In this document: in pieces, positions 32,244 through 42,370 of the stretch
How the letters are laid out: each line of letters begins with the position of its first letter
How positions within the stretch are numbered: the stretch's first letter is position 1
NCBI GenBank assembly: GCA_048270225.1
Contig: JBLWTG010000010.1
Coordinates: 1 to 64,000 of the forward strand
Origin: Allopusillimonas sp048270225
GTDB taxonomy: Bacteria > Pseudomonadota > Gammaproteobacteria > Burkholderiales > Burkholderiaceae_B
Reading direction: 5' to 3'
DNA: 64,000 nt
Translations under genes and position numbers: made by a program
The notes under the pieces: model-generated
Told to the model about the DNA's origin: nothing
What the model saw: only the letters and a program-made list of their open reading frames with translations
The model's database searches: none

Positions 32244-34565
32244 GTGATCTCTGAAGAACTTGAAGTCAGCCTGCATATGGCGTTTGTTGAGGCCCGCAGC
32301 GCCCGACACGAATTCATTACTGTGGAGCACCTGTTGCTCTCGCTGCTGGATAATGCCGCTGCGGCGGAAGTGCTGCGCGCGTGTTCGGCCAATATCGACT
32401 CGCTCCGCCAGGACCTGCGTAAATTCATCAAGGAAAATACGCCCATTTTTCCCGGCCAGGAAGAGGTCGATACCCAGCCTACGCTAGGATTTCAGCGCGT
32501 GATTCAACGCGCCATCATGCATGTTTCCTCGGGTAATTCCAATAAGAACACCGTGACTGGCGCCAACGTGCTGGTTGCCATGTATGGCGAGAAAGATTCG
32601 CATGCCGTGTTTTTCCTGCAGCAGCAGGGCGTCAGCCGGCTTGATGTCGTCAACTATCTGTCGCATGGCATTACCAAGCAGTCCGAAGAGCCTCCGGTCG
32701 AGCCCGCCAAGGCGCAGGCTGCTGAAAGCGAATCCAAGTCGGACCAGCAGAAATCGCCCCTGGAACTCTATGCTACCGATCTGAACTCCGAAGCGCGGCG
32801 TGGCCGCATCGATCCTCTGATCGGGCGCGAGCATGAAGTGGAGCGTGTCATCCAGGTGCTTTGTCGCCGACGCAAAAACAATCCCCTGCTGGTCGGGGAG
32901 GCGGGCGTGGGCAAGACCGCGATCGCCGAAGGCCTGGCGTGGCGCATCACCAAGGGCGAAGTGCCGGAAATCCTCAAACAGGCGGAGGTGTATGCCCTGG
33001 ATATGGGCGCCTTGCTGGCCGGCACGAAATATCGCGGTGATTTCGAACAGCGTCTGAAGGGTGTGCTCAAGTCGCTCAAGGACAACAGCAACGCTGTGCT
33101 GTTCATCGATGAGATCCACACACTGATCGGGGCGGGTTCTGCCTCGGGCGGCACCCTGGATGCGTCCAACCTGCTCAAGCCTGCGTTGTCCTCCGGGCAG
33201 CTCAAGTGCCTGGGCGCGACCACGTATAACGAGTATCGCGGGATTTTCGAGAAAGATCACGCATTGTCGCGACGCTTCCAGAAGATCGACGTGCCTGAGC
33301 CCACCGTCGCGCAGACAGTGCAGATTCTGCGTGGCCTGAAAGGCCATTTCGAAGCCCACCATGGAGTGCGCTATTCGGCGGCGGCCATCACTGCGGCGGC
33401 CGAGCTTGCTGCCCGCTATATCAATGATCGCTTTCTGCCCGACAAAGCCATCGATGTTATCGACGAGGCGGGCGCAGCGCAGCGGCTGCTGCCGCGATCG
33501 CGGCAGAAGAAAACCATAGGCAAGCCCGAGATCCAGGCAACCGTGGCCAAGATCGCGCGCATCCCGCCGCAATCGGTGTCGCATGACGATCGCAACAAGC
33601 TGGCGACGCTCGAGCGCGACCTGAAAACCGTTGTCTTCGGCCAGGATCCTGCCATCGAGGCACTGGCCGCCGCCATCAAGATGGCGCGTTCTGGCCTTGG
33701 CCGTCCCGACAAGCCTATCGGGTCCTTCCTGTTTTCCGGGCCGACTGGTGTTGGTAAAACCGAGGTCGCGCGTCAACTGGCGTTTGTGCTGGGCATCGAG
33801 CTGCTTCGTTTCGATATGTCCGAGTACATGGAGCGGCACACGGTATCGCGCCTGATCGGAGCGCCTCCGGGCTATGTGGGCTATGACCAGGGCGGGTTGC
33901 TGACCGAGGCCGTCAGCAAGCAGCCGCATTGCGTGCTGCTGCTGGACGAAATCGAAAAAGCGCATCCGGATGTCTATAACATTCTGCTTCAGGTCATGGA
34001 TCACGGCACGCTGACAGACAACAACGGCCGCAAGTCTGACTTCCGCAATGTCATTATCGTCATGACAACCAACGCGGGGGCGGACACGCTGAACCGCGCC
34101 ACCATCGGTTTTGCTACGCCAGCCAAGACGGGCGACGAAATGGCGGACATCAAGCGCCTGTTTTCGCCCGAGTTCCGCAATCGTCTGGACGCCATCATCG
34201 GCTTCACGCCGCTGTCGCGCGATATCATTCTGCGCGTGGTCGACAAGTTCCTCATGCAGCTTGAAGATCAGTTGCACGAAAAACGGGTCGAGGTCGTGTT
34301 TTCGCAAGCCCTGCGTGATCATCTGGCCGAAGCCGGCTTTGATCCCGCCATGGGCGCCAGGCCGATGCAGCGCCTCATTCAGGACACGATACGACGCGCT
34401 CTGGCTGACGAACTGCTGTTTGGACGCCTGGTCGATGGCGGACATGTGGAAGTAGGCCTGGATGCGCAGGGCAAGGTCGAGCTGACACTTCAGGATGACG
34501 GCGCCAAGCCTGGCCGGGCCAGTTCATCATCGTCCTCGCGTCCGGAACCAGAGCTTGTCGATTGA
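32244..34565 (+). CDS. clpA: ATP-dependent Clp protease ATP-binding subunit ClpA
   Basis: 773 aa from GTG 32244, which has GGAGG six bases upstream and gives the family start VISEELEVSLHMAFVEARSARHEFITVEHLL; an ATG at 32229 would place that site inside the gene. Clp N-domain, then two AAA+ modules with Walker A at 218-225 (GEAGVGKT) and 499-506 (GPTGVGKT). Unfolds substrates for ClpP. The C-terminus is a Ser/Pro-rich tail (PGRASSSSSSRPEPELVD). The stop shares a base with pqiA. Confidence 0.97.
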   Translation: MISEELEVSLHMAFVEARSARHEFITVEHLLLSLLDNAAAAEVLRACSANIDSLRQDLRKFIKENTPIFPGQEEVDTQPTLGFQRVIQRAIMHVSSGNSNKNTVTGANVLVAMYGEKDSHAVFFLQQQGVSRLDVVNYLSHGITKQSEEPPVEPAKAQAAESESKSDQQKSPLELYATDLNSEARRGRIDPLIGREHEVERVIQVLCRRRKNNPLLVGEAGVGKTAIAEGLAWRITKGEVPEILKQAEVYALDMGALLAGTKYRGDFEQRLKGVLKSLKDNSNAVLFIDEIHTLIGAGSASGGTLDASNLLKPALSSGQLKCLGATTYNEYRGIFEKDHALSRRFQKIDVPEPTVAQTVQILRGLKGHFEAHHGVRYSAAAITAAAELAARYINDRFLPDKAIDVIDEAGAAQRLLPRSRQKKTIGKPEIQATVAKIARIPPQSVSHDDRNKLATLERDLKTVVFGQDPAIEALAAAIKMARSGLGRPDKPIGSFLFSGPTGVGKTEVARQLAFVLGIELLRFDMSEYMERHTVSRLIGAPPGYVGYDQGGLLTEAVSKQPHCVLLLDEIEKAHPDVYNILLQVMDHGTLTDNNGRKSDFRNVIIVMTTNAGADTLNRATIGFATPAKTGDEMADIKRLFSPEFRNRLDAIIGFTPLSRDIILRVVDKFLMQLEDQLHEKRVEVVFSQALRDHLAEAGFDPAMGARPMQRLIQDTIRRALADELLFGRLVDGGHVEVGLDAQGKVELTLQDDGAKPGRASSSSSSRPEPELVD

Positions 34566-35923
34566 TGGGGCACGGCAATCCGCTGATTGCCTGCGACCAG
34601 TGCGCGACGCTGCACGAGCGCGTGCCCCTGGAGCCAGGAGCGGCCGCGGCATGCACATGCTGCGGTACTGAGCTCTACCGGGAAAGCCGCCTTCATCTGA
34701 ATGGCTGGATTGCGCTTGTGCTCGCAGGCCTCGTGCTTTTCGCCATCGCCAATTATTATCCGATTGCACAGCTTCGCTTGGGCGGCATGCGTGTGGATGC
34801 GTCGCTGCCGGGCGCATTGCTGCTGACGTGGCGACAGGGCCACGAGGTCGTGGCCGTCATGACGGGGCTGTTCGGCTTCTGGATGCCGCTCATGCAATTG
34901 GTCGTCACCTTGTGGGCATTGATGGCGGTGCGGGCGGGATGCCTGCCTCGTGACTTTGCGGCGGGCATGCGCCTGCTTCACATTGTCAGTGACTGGAGCA
35001 TGGTGCCTGTGCTGATGCTGGGCATTTTTGTGGCCATGGTGAAGTTTTCAGGCTTTGCGCTGATCGATGTCGGGCCTGCGATCTGGGCGTTCGCCGTCCT
35101 GGCGTTTCTGTTTACCGCGCTGTCGCGCGTATCGGCGCATCGTGTCTGGCATTTTGCGGAAGACGCCGGCCTGGTGCCGGCATCTTCCTTGCCTCCGGAT
35201 GCAGACAGCGAGCGGATCGCGGCATGTTCCAGTTGCGGTTATGTGCAGCAGATCGCTATGGATGCAGCGACGTCATCCGGCTGCGGCGCTGAGCCCGAGC
35301 TGTCCAGTTGCGGCCGTTGCGGCGCAAGGCTTTACCGTCGGCAGCCTCATATGCGATCTCGGGTCTGGGCCTTGCTGCTGGGCGCCGCCATTATCTATAT
35401 CCCGGCCAATGTGCTGCCCGTCATGCGGATCAAGGCGCTTACCGAGGACGGGTCCCACACCATACTGGGCGGAGTACTGGAATTGTGGCGGCTGGGTTCC
35501 GCAGATCTGGCCATTATTGTATTCGTGGCAAGTGTTGTCGTACCTGTGACCAAGCTGCTGGTATTGATGCTGCTCATGCTTCGCCCGCACTGGAAGGGCG
35601 ACGATATGCAGCGGTCCAGAACCAGGCTGTATGGATTCATAAACTTTATCGGGCATTGGTCCATGCTGGATGTTTTTGTGGTCATTCTGATGTCCGCGAT
35701 GGCGAATTTTCCAGGCATCTCGCAGGTGATAGCCGGCCCCGGGGCGGCCAGCTTCGGCATGGTCGTTGTTTTGACTATGCTTGCTGCGCACAGTTATGAT
35801 CCGCGCGTGGGCTGGGATCGGCGTCCGGGCAGGCACGGTGCTTGCCATAGTCCTGCCGTCACGGCGCCGCGAGAAACGGCGCCGGCACCGGTCGCGGCGC
35901 CAGAGCAACACATAAAACTATGA
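34565..35923 (+). CDS. pqiA: Paraquat-inducible protein A-like membrane protein
   Basis: 452 aa from ATG 34565, in TGATG with the clpA stop. Two homologous halves, each with a zinc-ribbon-type Cys pair set (CDQC/CTCC near the N-terminus; CSSC/CGRC near residues 220-255) followed by four membrane segments. The second half shows ILGGVLELWRLGSADLAIIVF and LYGFINFIGHWSMLDVFVV, the PqiA signature. With PqiB and PqiC it forms a trans-envelope lipid transport system. Confidence 0.95.
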   Translation: MGHGNPLIACDQCATLHERVPLEPGAAAACTCCGTELYRESRLHLNGWIALVLAGLVLFAIANYYPIAQLRLGGMRVDASLPGALLLTWRQGHEVVAVMTGLFGFWMPLMQLVVTLWALMAVRAGCLPRDFAAGMRLLHIVSDWSMVPVLMLGIFVAMVKFSGFALIDVGPAIWAFAVLAFLFTALSRVSAHRVWHFAEDAGLVPASSLPPDADSERIAACSSCGYVQQIAMDAATSSGCGAEPELSSCGRCGARLYRRQPHMRSRVWALLLGAAIIYIPANVLPVMRIKALTEDGSHTILGGVLELWRLGSADLAIIVFVASVVVPVTKLLVLMLLMLRPHWKGDDMQRSRTRLYGFINFIGHWSMLDVFVVILMSAMANFPGISQVIAGPGAASFGMVVVLTMLAAHSYDPRVGWDRRPGRHGACHSPAVTAPRETAPAPVAAPEQHIKL

Positions 35924-37578
35924 CAGAATCAGATCAAACCAAGTCCGAATCCGCTGCGCCCGGGAATGTTGCGCAGCCAGTGGTGAAGACCCGCCGGCAG
36001 GCTCGCTTCTCCTGGATATGGCTGGTGCCGTTGATTGCGGCCATTGTGGGTGCGTCGCTGCTGTTTCGCGACTGGATGCACGCGGGGCCGACCGTCACCA
36101 TCAGCTTCAGCTCAGCCGAGGGCCTGGAGGTGGGACAAACCAAGGTACGGTACAAAGAGGTCGTCATCGGTACGGTCACCAAGATCGATGTTTCGAAAGA
36201 TCGCAAAAACGTTCTGGTGAGCGTCCAGATCAATCGCGACAGCGCGGATTACATCGCCCGTGCCGGCAGCCGTTTCTGGGTGGTTCGGCCCAGGCTGGGT
36301 ATCAGCGGCGTCACCGGACTCAATACACTGCTTTCAGGCGCCTACATCAGCGTCGATACTGGTGAAAAGCCGAACGAGAGCGGGGACGCGGTATATGAAT
36401 TCAAGGGGCTGTCGCAACCGCCTGAAATCAGCAGTTCGCGTCCCGGTACGCGCTTTACCCTGCGCGCGGCCAATCTGGGGTCGCTGGAGGTGGGCTCGCC
36501 GGTTTATTTTCGCCGTATCCAGGTCGGGCAGGTTGTCAGCTATGCCCTGGACAAGAGCGGCAAGTCGGTCAATGTACAGGTCTTTGTGGATGCGCCTTAC
36601 GACAAGTTCGTGACGAGGGACGCACGCTTCTGGAACGCCAGCGGTATCAACGTGTCGCTTGATGCCGACGGGTTCAGCGTAGAAACAGGGTCCGTGGTGT
36701 CCTTGATTGCAGGAGGCCTGGCATTTGAGTCCGCTGGTCCGGATGATGTTGAACCAGCAAAGGCGAACAGTACGTTTCGTCTGGCCGATACACGCGACAT
36801 CGCCATGGCGGATCCGGATGGTCCGCCCTTTGTGATTGAAATGCATTTCCTGCAGTCGGTGCGTGGATTGAAAGCTGGCGCGCCAGTTGATTTCCGGGGA
36901 TTGGAACTGGGCAAGGTGGTCAGCATCAATCTGGATTACGATCCCGACAGCAAGCACTTTTTCGCCCGGGTCGAGGCCGAACTCTATCCGCTGCGTTTCG
37001 GGCGCCTGTATGACCGGGCGGCCAGCGGATCAAAGAACGAACGAGAAGCGGCCATCCATTTGCTTGGACCCATGGTAGACAGCGGCATGCGGGCGCAGAT
37101 CAGGCCGGCAAACCTGCTGACTGGCCAGCAGTACGTTGCGCTCGATTTTTTCCCGAAAGCCGATCCTGCTGCGTTTGATCCGGACTCCACCCCGCTGGAT
37201 ATCCCCACCATTGCGGGCAGTTTCGACAGGCTGCAGCAGCAGATCAGCAGCATTGTCAACAAGTTCGACCAGATTCCTTTCGCTGACATCGGTACGGAAA
37301 TGCGCGACAGCCTGACGTCGCTGAACAAAGTGCTGGAGAATGTGAACGGAGAGCTGACGCCGCAGGCGGCATCCATGCTGAAATCCGCGCAGAAATCGCT
37401 GGAAAGCGTAGACCGCCTGCTGGGAGAAGACTCGCCCATGAACAACAACCTGGAGCGCACCATGAAGGAACTGAGCAGTGCGGCGCGCTCTCTGAGTTCG
37501 TTGACGGATTATCTCAGAACCCATCCGTCCTCGGTCCTGCGGGGCAGGAGCCAGGACCCGGCTTACATCACACCATAG
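35920..37578 (+). CDS. pqiB: MCE-domain protein PqiB
   Basis: 552 aa. One N-terminal membrane anchor (FSWIWLVPLIAAIVGASLLF) then three MCE repeats (starting near GPTVTISFSSAEGLEVGQTKVRYKEV, PGTRFTLRAANLGSLEVGSPVYFRRI and PPFVIEMHFLQSVRGLKAGAPVDFRGL) and a long helical tail. In E. coli PqiB builds stacked rings and a needle that bridge the periplasm for lipids. It overlaps pqiA by ATGA. Confidence 0.96.
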   Translation: MTESDQTKSESAAPGNVAQPVVKTRRQARFSWIWLVPLIAAIVGASLLFRDWMHAGPTVTISFSSAEGLEVGQTKVRYKEVVIGTVTKIDVSKDRKNVLVSVQINRDSADYIARAGSRFWVVRPRLGISGVTGLNTLLSGAYISVDTGEKPNESGDAVYEFKGLSQPPEISSSRPGTRFTLRAANLGSLEVGSPVYFRRIQVGQVVSYALDKSGKSVNVQVFVDAPYDKFVTRDARFWNASGINVSLDADGFSVETGSVVSLIAGGLAFESAGPDDVEPAKANSTFRLADTRDIAMADPDGPPFVIEMHFLQSVRGLKAGAPVDFRGLELGKVVSINLDYDPDSKHFFARVEAELYPLRFGRLYDRAASGSKNEREAAIHLLGPMVDSGMRAQIRPANLLTGQQYVALDFFPKADPAAFDPDSTPLDIPTIAGSFDRLQQQISSIVNKFDQIPFADIGTEMRDSLTSLNKVLENVNGELTPQAASMLKSAQKSLESVDRLLGEDSPMNNNLERTMKELSSAARSLSSLTDYLRTHPSSVLRGRSQDPAYITP

Positions 37579-37586
37579 AGGACTGC

Positions 37587-38267
37587 ATGAAGCGTATCCA
37601 TGTCCTGCCTGTTGTCGCCTTGTGTTCGATGCTGGCCGCCTGCGCCGGCACGACGGATAGTCATTACTATTCACTTATGCCCTTGGCTGACACAGCGGCC
37701 CCTCAGCCTTCAGCGGCCATGGGCGGTCAGGCCGCGCGTCCTGGCTACGCCATCAGTGTCGATGCCGTGCACGTTCCTCAGCAAGTGGATAAGCCCCAGA
37801 TCGTGCTGAACGATCCTGATTCTGCCCAGGTGACGCCGTTAAATGGTTACTTGTGGGCTTCCACCTTGTCCGAAGAGTTGCGGGCCGCCCTCGCCGATGA
37901 TCTGTCGCGCAAGCTGAATGTCATCGAAATTCCTGCCAAGGCGGCCCCCGAACACCTTGGGCTCTGGAAGATTGATCTGCGCGTGCAGCGCTTTGAATCC
38001 TTGTACGGCCAGCGTGTCCTGCTCGATGCAACCTGGCGTCTGAGGCCGGTCAACCTTCCTGGCCGTCGCGCCATGTTTTGCCGGGCCGAGATCACGGTGC
38101 CTGTCCAGGGCAGCATGTCTGCCCTGGTCAGCGGCCACAAGCAGGCGCTCGGGTCAATGTCGGGCCTGATCGCGGCGGCGATACAGGGCAATGCCCCGCG
38201 TGCCGAGCAGGCTGGTCCGGGCGCCGACGGGGAGCAGGTCCGTGTTCTCGGATGTACTCAGGGCTGA
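37587..38267 (+). CDS. pqiC: Outer-membrane lipoprotein PqiC
   Basis: 226 aa with lipoprotein signal ending LAAC (lipid-anchored Cys19), then the ABC-type auxiliary lipoprotein family motifs YYSLMPLAD, VDAVHVPQQVDKPQIV and LWASTLSEELRAALADDLSRKL. It docks the PqiB needle at the outer membrane. Eight bases after pqiB, last gene of the pqi operon. Confidence 0.94.
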   Translation: MKRIHVLPVVALCSMLAACAGTTDSHYYSLMPLADTAAPQPSAAMGGQAARPGYAISVDAVHVPQQVDKPQIVLNDPDSAQVTPLNGYLWASTLSEELRAALADDLSRKLNVIEIPAKAAPEHLGLWKIDLRVQRFESLYGQRVLLDATWRLRPVNLPGRRAMFCRAEITVPVQGSMSALVSGHKQALGSMSGLIAAAIQGNAPRAEQAGPGADGEQVRVLGCTQG

Positions 38268-38405
38268 CAGCAGGTTGTACCTTTCGATCTTTATCTGATT
38301 GCGGGTTAACCTTAGTAGCGAAACAGGTGTAACCCGTTTAGTATTTGTTTCATATTTGGATAACCTGTCGGGTTGTCCCTTTTGGATGGAGCATACGGAT
38401 ACGCC
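38268..38405. promoter_or_regulatory. putA upstream region with candidate PutA operators
   Basis: CGGGTTA (38302-38308) and TAACCCG (38330-38336) are exact inverted copies 21 bases apart; GGTTAACC lies at 38304-38311; AACC-TGTCG-GGTT at 38362-38374 is a second inverted repeat with the same core. Such GGTT/AACC elements before a putA with an RHH domain suggest autoregulation by PutA. Confidence 0.5.
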
Positions 38406-41400
38406 ATGGCTACGACGACACTAGGGGTAAAAGTCGATGAATCGCTGCGTGAGCGCCTGCGCGTTGCGGCGACACGCCTGGGGTGTACCCCGCACTGGCT
38501 GCACAAACAGGCGCTGTACGCCTATATCGATGCCATAGAGCGGGGCCAGTTGCCCGCCGAAATTGCGCACTTTGATACCGACGCCCCGGATAACGGCGCC
38601 GAGCCTGCTGTTCCTGATGCAGCGCCGCCATTCTACGAGTTCGCTCAGGATGTACAGCCCCAGTCGGTATTGCGGGCGGCGATTACTTCCGCCTATCGAA
38701 GGCCCGAGACGGAATGCCTGCCGCTGCTGATCGACAAGGCCCGCGATGCACGGCCCGGGGATGTGCATGCATTGGCCAGCCGCCTGGTGCAGACCTTGCG
38801 CGGCAAGCGCAACAGCGGTGTCGTGGAAAGCCTGATTCAGGAGTTCTCGCTTTCCAGCCAGGAGGGTGTAGCGCTGATGTGTCTTGCAGAAGCCTTGCTG
38901 CGCATTCCGGATCGGGCTACGCGGGATGCGCTGATCCGTGACAAGATTGCGCACGGCGACTGGCGTTCGCATATGGGCGAGTCATCTTCATTGTTTGTCA
39001 ACGCCGCGACCTGGGGGCTGTTGCTGACAGGCCGCCTGGTTGCCGTCAATAGCGAGCAATCGCTGTCGCGCGCGCTGACCCGCATGATAGGCAAGGGTGG
39101 CGAGCCGCTTATCCGCAAGGGCGTCAATATCGCCATGCGCATGATGGGCGAGCAGTTTGTGGCGGGACAGACGATTTCTTCAGCGCTGGCAAACAGCCGC
39201 AAGCTTGAAGAAAAAGGCTTTCGCTATTCCTATGACATGCTGGGCGAGGCTGCAACCACCGCAGCGGACGCTCAGCGCTACTACACGTCTTACGAGCAGT
39301 CCATTCATGCCATCGGGAAAGCTGCGCAACATCGTGGCATATACGAAGGGCCAGGCATTTCCATCAAGCTCTCAGCCCTGCACCCACGCTATTCGCGAGC
39401 CCAGCGCGATCGTGTCATGGCCGAGCTGTTGCCCAGGGTACTGGAGCTCGCCCGGCTGGCTCGTCGCTACGACATTGGCCTGAACATCGATGCCGAAGAG
39501 GCAGACCGTCTTGAGCTGTCGCTGGACCTGCTCGAGGCGCTATGCTTCGATGCGGACCTGTCCGGCTGGAACGGTATAGGATTTGTCGTTCAAGCCTACC
39601 AGAAGCGCGCGCCCTTCGTGATCGACTACCTGATCGACCTGGCGGGGCGAAGCAACCATCGCCTCATGGTGCGGCTGGTCAAAGGGGCGTATTGGGACAC
39701 CGAGATCAAGCGCGCACAGGTGGAGGGCCTTGAGGGATATCCGGTCTTTACCCGCAAGATACATACCGATGTGTCCTACCTGGCCTGCGCCCGCAAGCTG
39801 CTGGGCGCGCCCCAGGCCGTATATCCCCAGTTTGCCACGCATAACGCCCGTACGCTGTCTTCGATTTATTACATGGCGGGGCAGAACTACTATCCGGGTC
39901 AGTATGAGTTCCAGTGCCTGCATGGCATGGGTGAATCGTTGTATGAGCATGTCACCGGGCCGGTTGCGCAAGACGGGCTGAATCGCCCCTGCCGCATTTA
40001 TGCGCCGGTGGGATCGCATGAAACACTGCTGGCCTATCTGGTGCGGCGCCTGCTTGAAAACGGCGCCAATACCTCGTTTGTCAATCAGATCGGCGATGAG
40101 TCGATAGATGTGAATGTGCTGGTTGCCGACCCGGTCGCCGCGGCGGAGCGCGTGCAGCCTCTGGGGGCGGGGCACGACAAGATACCTTTGCCGTGCGATC
40201 TCTACCGGCAGGCCGACGGACGCCAGAACTCGGCCGGCATAGACCTGAGCAACGAGCATCGCCTGGGGTCGCTCGCGTCGGCGCTGCTTGGCAGCGCGCA
40301 GCAGTCATGGCGCGCCATGCCTCTGCTGGCCGAGGACGGTGTTCAGTGGCGCGATGACAAGGCCCAGGCTGTGCTCAATCCCGCGGATCACCGCGATGTG
40401 GTCGGGCATGTCATCGAAGCCAGCGAGGACGATGTGGCCAGGGCGCTGGAGGCCGCCGCACATACCGCGCCGATCTGGGCCGCCACTCCCGTGGCTGACC
40501 GCGCGCGCTGCCTGCTGCGCACCGCCCAGATACTGGAAGACGACATGCAGCCGCTGCTTGGGCTTATCGTGCGCGAAGCAGGAAAATCATTGCCCAACGC
40601 CATTGCCGAAGTGCGCGAAGCGGTGGATTTTCTGCGCTATTACGCTGCCCAGATCGAAAGCAGTTTCTCCAATGACAGCCATCGCCCCTTGGGGCCTGTG
40701 CTTTGCATCAGTCCCTGGAATTTTCCCTTGGCCATTTTCACGGGTCAGGTGTCGGCGGCGCTGGCTGCCGGCAATACTGTGCTGGCCAAGCCCGCCGAGC
40801 AAACCAGCCTGATTGCGGCGGCAGCTGTGTCTGCCATGCATCGGGCGGGCATTCCTGCAGGCGCCGTGCAACTTCTGCCCGGTCGCGGCGAAAGCGTGGG
40901 CGCCGCGCTGGTGGCCAGCCCTGCTGTGCATGGCGTGCTGTTTACCGGCTCGACCAGCGTAGCCCACCAGATTTCACGCCAGTTGGCTGAGCGGCTTGAT
41001 GATGCGGGCCGGCCCATCCCGCTGATCGCGGAAACAGGTGGCCTGAACGCCATGATTGTGGATTCGTCGGCATTGGCCGAGCAGGTCGTGGCGGATGTGC
41101 TTGCCTCGGCCTTTGATTCCGCTGGGCAGCGCTGTTCTGCGCTGCGCTTGCTGTGCGTGCAGGAAGACTGCGCAGACCACGTGCTGGGCATGCTGCGTGG
41201 CGCACTGCAGGAACTGAGCGTCGGCAATCCCGACCGCCTTGGCGTGGATGTTGGTCCGGTGATTGACGCGCAGGCGCAGTCAGGCATCGTCGGCCACATC
41301 GACACCATGCGTGAGCAGGGGCACGTTGTCGACCAGGTTGAGTTGAGCCCGTCCTGCCGCTACGGATGCTTTGTGCCGCCCACCCTGATCGCGCTGAATC

Positions 41401-42218
41401 AGGCGCAGGAACTCAAGCAGGAGGTGTTCGGTCCTGTGCTCCATGTCCTGCGCTACCGGCGCGATAACCTCGATCAGCTTGTCGATGCCATCAATGCTTC
41501 CGGTTACGGACTGACCTTTGGCGTGCACACCAGGCTCGATGAAACCGTGGCCAAGGTGTCCGAGCGCATCCATGCAGGGAATATTTATGTCAACCGGAAT
41601 ATCGTCGGCGCCGTTGTGGGCGTCCAGCCTTTCGGCGGCGAAGGTCTGTCGGGCACGGGGCCCAAGGCGGGCGGTCCTTTGTACTTGCTCAGACTGCTCA
41701 GCCGTCATCCGGACGGATTGCCGGTCGCCCTGTCGGCCAAAGGACGTTCCGGGCAGGCGCTCACCTTGCCGGGCCCGACGGGGGAGACCAATCTATACCG
41801 GACGGCGCCGCGCGGCAGCGCGCTGTGCATTGCCGCGACCGAGGCGGGCGCACGGGCACAATATACGGCCTGCGCGGAGACCGGTAACCAGATGCGGCTG
41901 CTCGATACCCCAGCCGCACGCGCCTGGATGAAGAGCCTTGACGATGCCACAAGCAAGCTCGTGCAGCTTGTGCAGCGGGAGGACATCGAAACAGGTGATT
42001 ACCAGGCGGTGCTGTTCGAAGGTGACGGCGACGCCTTGCGCGAGCTGAACCGGACAGTCGCCGGACGGCCAGGGCCTATCGTATCTGTGCAGGGGCTGAC
42101 CAGCGAAGATATTGCAGCAGGCCAGATCTATCGCGTGGAGCGCCTGCTGCGCGAAGTGTCCGTCAGCATCAACACGACGGCCGCCGGCGGTAACGCCAGC
42201 CTCATGATGATAGGTTGA
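38406..42218 (+). CDS. putA: Trifunctional PutA: repressor, proline dehydrogenase and P5C dehydrogenase
   Basis: 1270 aa from ATG 38406. Residues ~1-48 form a ribbon-helix-helix DNA-binding domain (MATTTLGVKVDESLRERLRVAATRLGC). The FAD-dependent proline dehydrogenase barrel follows (GISIKLSALHPRYSRAQ; NIDAEEADRLELSLDL; FVVQAYQKRAP; LHGMGESLYEHV; RIYAPVGSHETLLAYLVRRLLENGA). The aldehyde dehydrogenase module has Glu876 (ETGGLNAMIV) and Cys910 (SAGQRCSALR). It oxidises proline to glutamate on the membrane or represses its own promoter when reduced/unbound. It lies upstream of an amino-acid-type importer. Confidence 0.97.
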   Translation: MATTTLGVKVDESLRERLRVAATRLGCTPHWLHKQALYAYIDAIERGQLPAEIAHFDTDAPDNGAEPAVPDAAPPFYEFAQDVQPQSVLRAAITSAYRRPETECLPLLIDKARDARPGDVHALASRLVQTLRGKRNSGVVESLIQEFSLSSQEGVALMCLAEALLRIPDRATRDALIRDKIAHGDWRSHMGESSSLFVNAATWGLLLTGRLVAVNSEQSLSRALTRMIGKGGEPLIRKGVNIAMRMMGEQFVAGQTISSALANSRKLEEKGFRYSYDMLGEAATTAADAQRYYTSYEQSIHAIGKAAQHRGIYEGPGISIKLSALHPRYSRAQRDRVMAELLPRVLELARLARRYDIGLNIDAEEADRLELSLDLLEALCFDADLSGWNGIGFVVQAYQKRAPFVIDYLIDLAGRSNHRLMVRLVKGAYWDTEIKRAQVEGLEGYPVFTRKIHTDVSYLACARKLLGAPQAVYPQFATHNARTLSSIYYMAGQNYYPGQYEFQCLHGMGESLYEHVTGPVAQDGLNRPCRIYAPVGSHETLLAYLVRRLLENGANTSFVNQIGDESIDVNVLVADPVAAAERVQPLGAGHDKIPLPCDLYRQADGRQNSAGIDLSNEHRLGSLASALLGSAQQSWRAMPLLAEDGVQWRDDKAQAVLNPADHRDVVGHVIEASEDDVARALEAAAHTAPIWAATPVADRARCLLRTAQILEDDMQPLLGLIVREAGKSLPNAIAEVREAVDFLRYYAAQIESSFSNDSHRPLGPVLCISPWNFPLAIFTGQVSAALAAGNTVLAKPAEQTSLIAAAAVSAMHRAGIPAGAVQLLPGRGESVGAALVASPAVHGVLFTGSTSVAHQISRQLAERLDDAGRPIPLIAETGGLNAMIVDSSALAEQVVADVLASAFDSAGQRCSALRLLCVQEDCADHVLGMLRGALQELSVGNPDRLGVDVGPVIDAQAQSGIVGHIDTMREQGHVVDQVELSPSCRYGCFVPPTLIALNQAQELKQEVFGPVLHVLRYRRDNLDQLVDAINASGYGLTFGVHTRLDETVAKVSERIHAGNIYVNRNIVGAVVGVQPFGGEGLSGTGPKAGGPLYLLRLLSRHPDGLPVALSAKGRSGQALTLPGPTGETNLYRTAPRGSALCIAATEAGARAQYTACAETGNQMRLLDTPAARAWMKSLDDATSKLVQLVQREDIETGDYQAVLFEGDGDALRELNRTVAGRPGPIVSVQGLTSEDIAAGQIYRVERLLREVSVSINTTAAGGNASLMMIG

Positions 42219-42370
42219 CGTTGGGCCGCGCGTGCACAAAACGGAGGCCGGGCTACTGCCTGGCCTTCAGGATCAATATTCATTATTAACCCATTGCAGC
42301 ACCTCTGGATACATCGTGAGCAAAGTGCCACGATGCGGCCGGATTTTTATACAACATAACGGAGATTATT

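Noticed and set aside
32484..34445. Long minus-strand frame opposite clpA
   Set aside because: Same shadow effect; ClpA is unmistakable on the plus strand.
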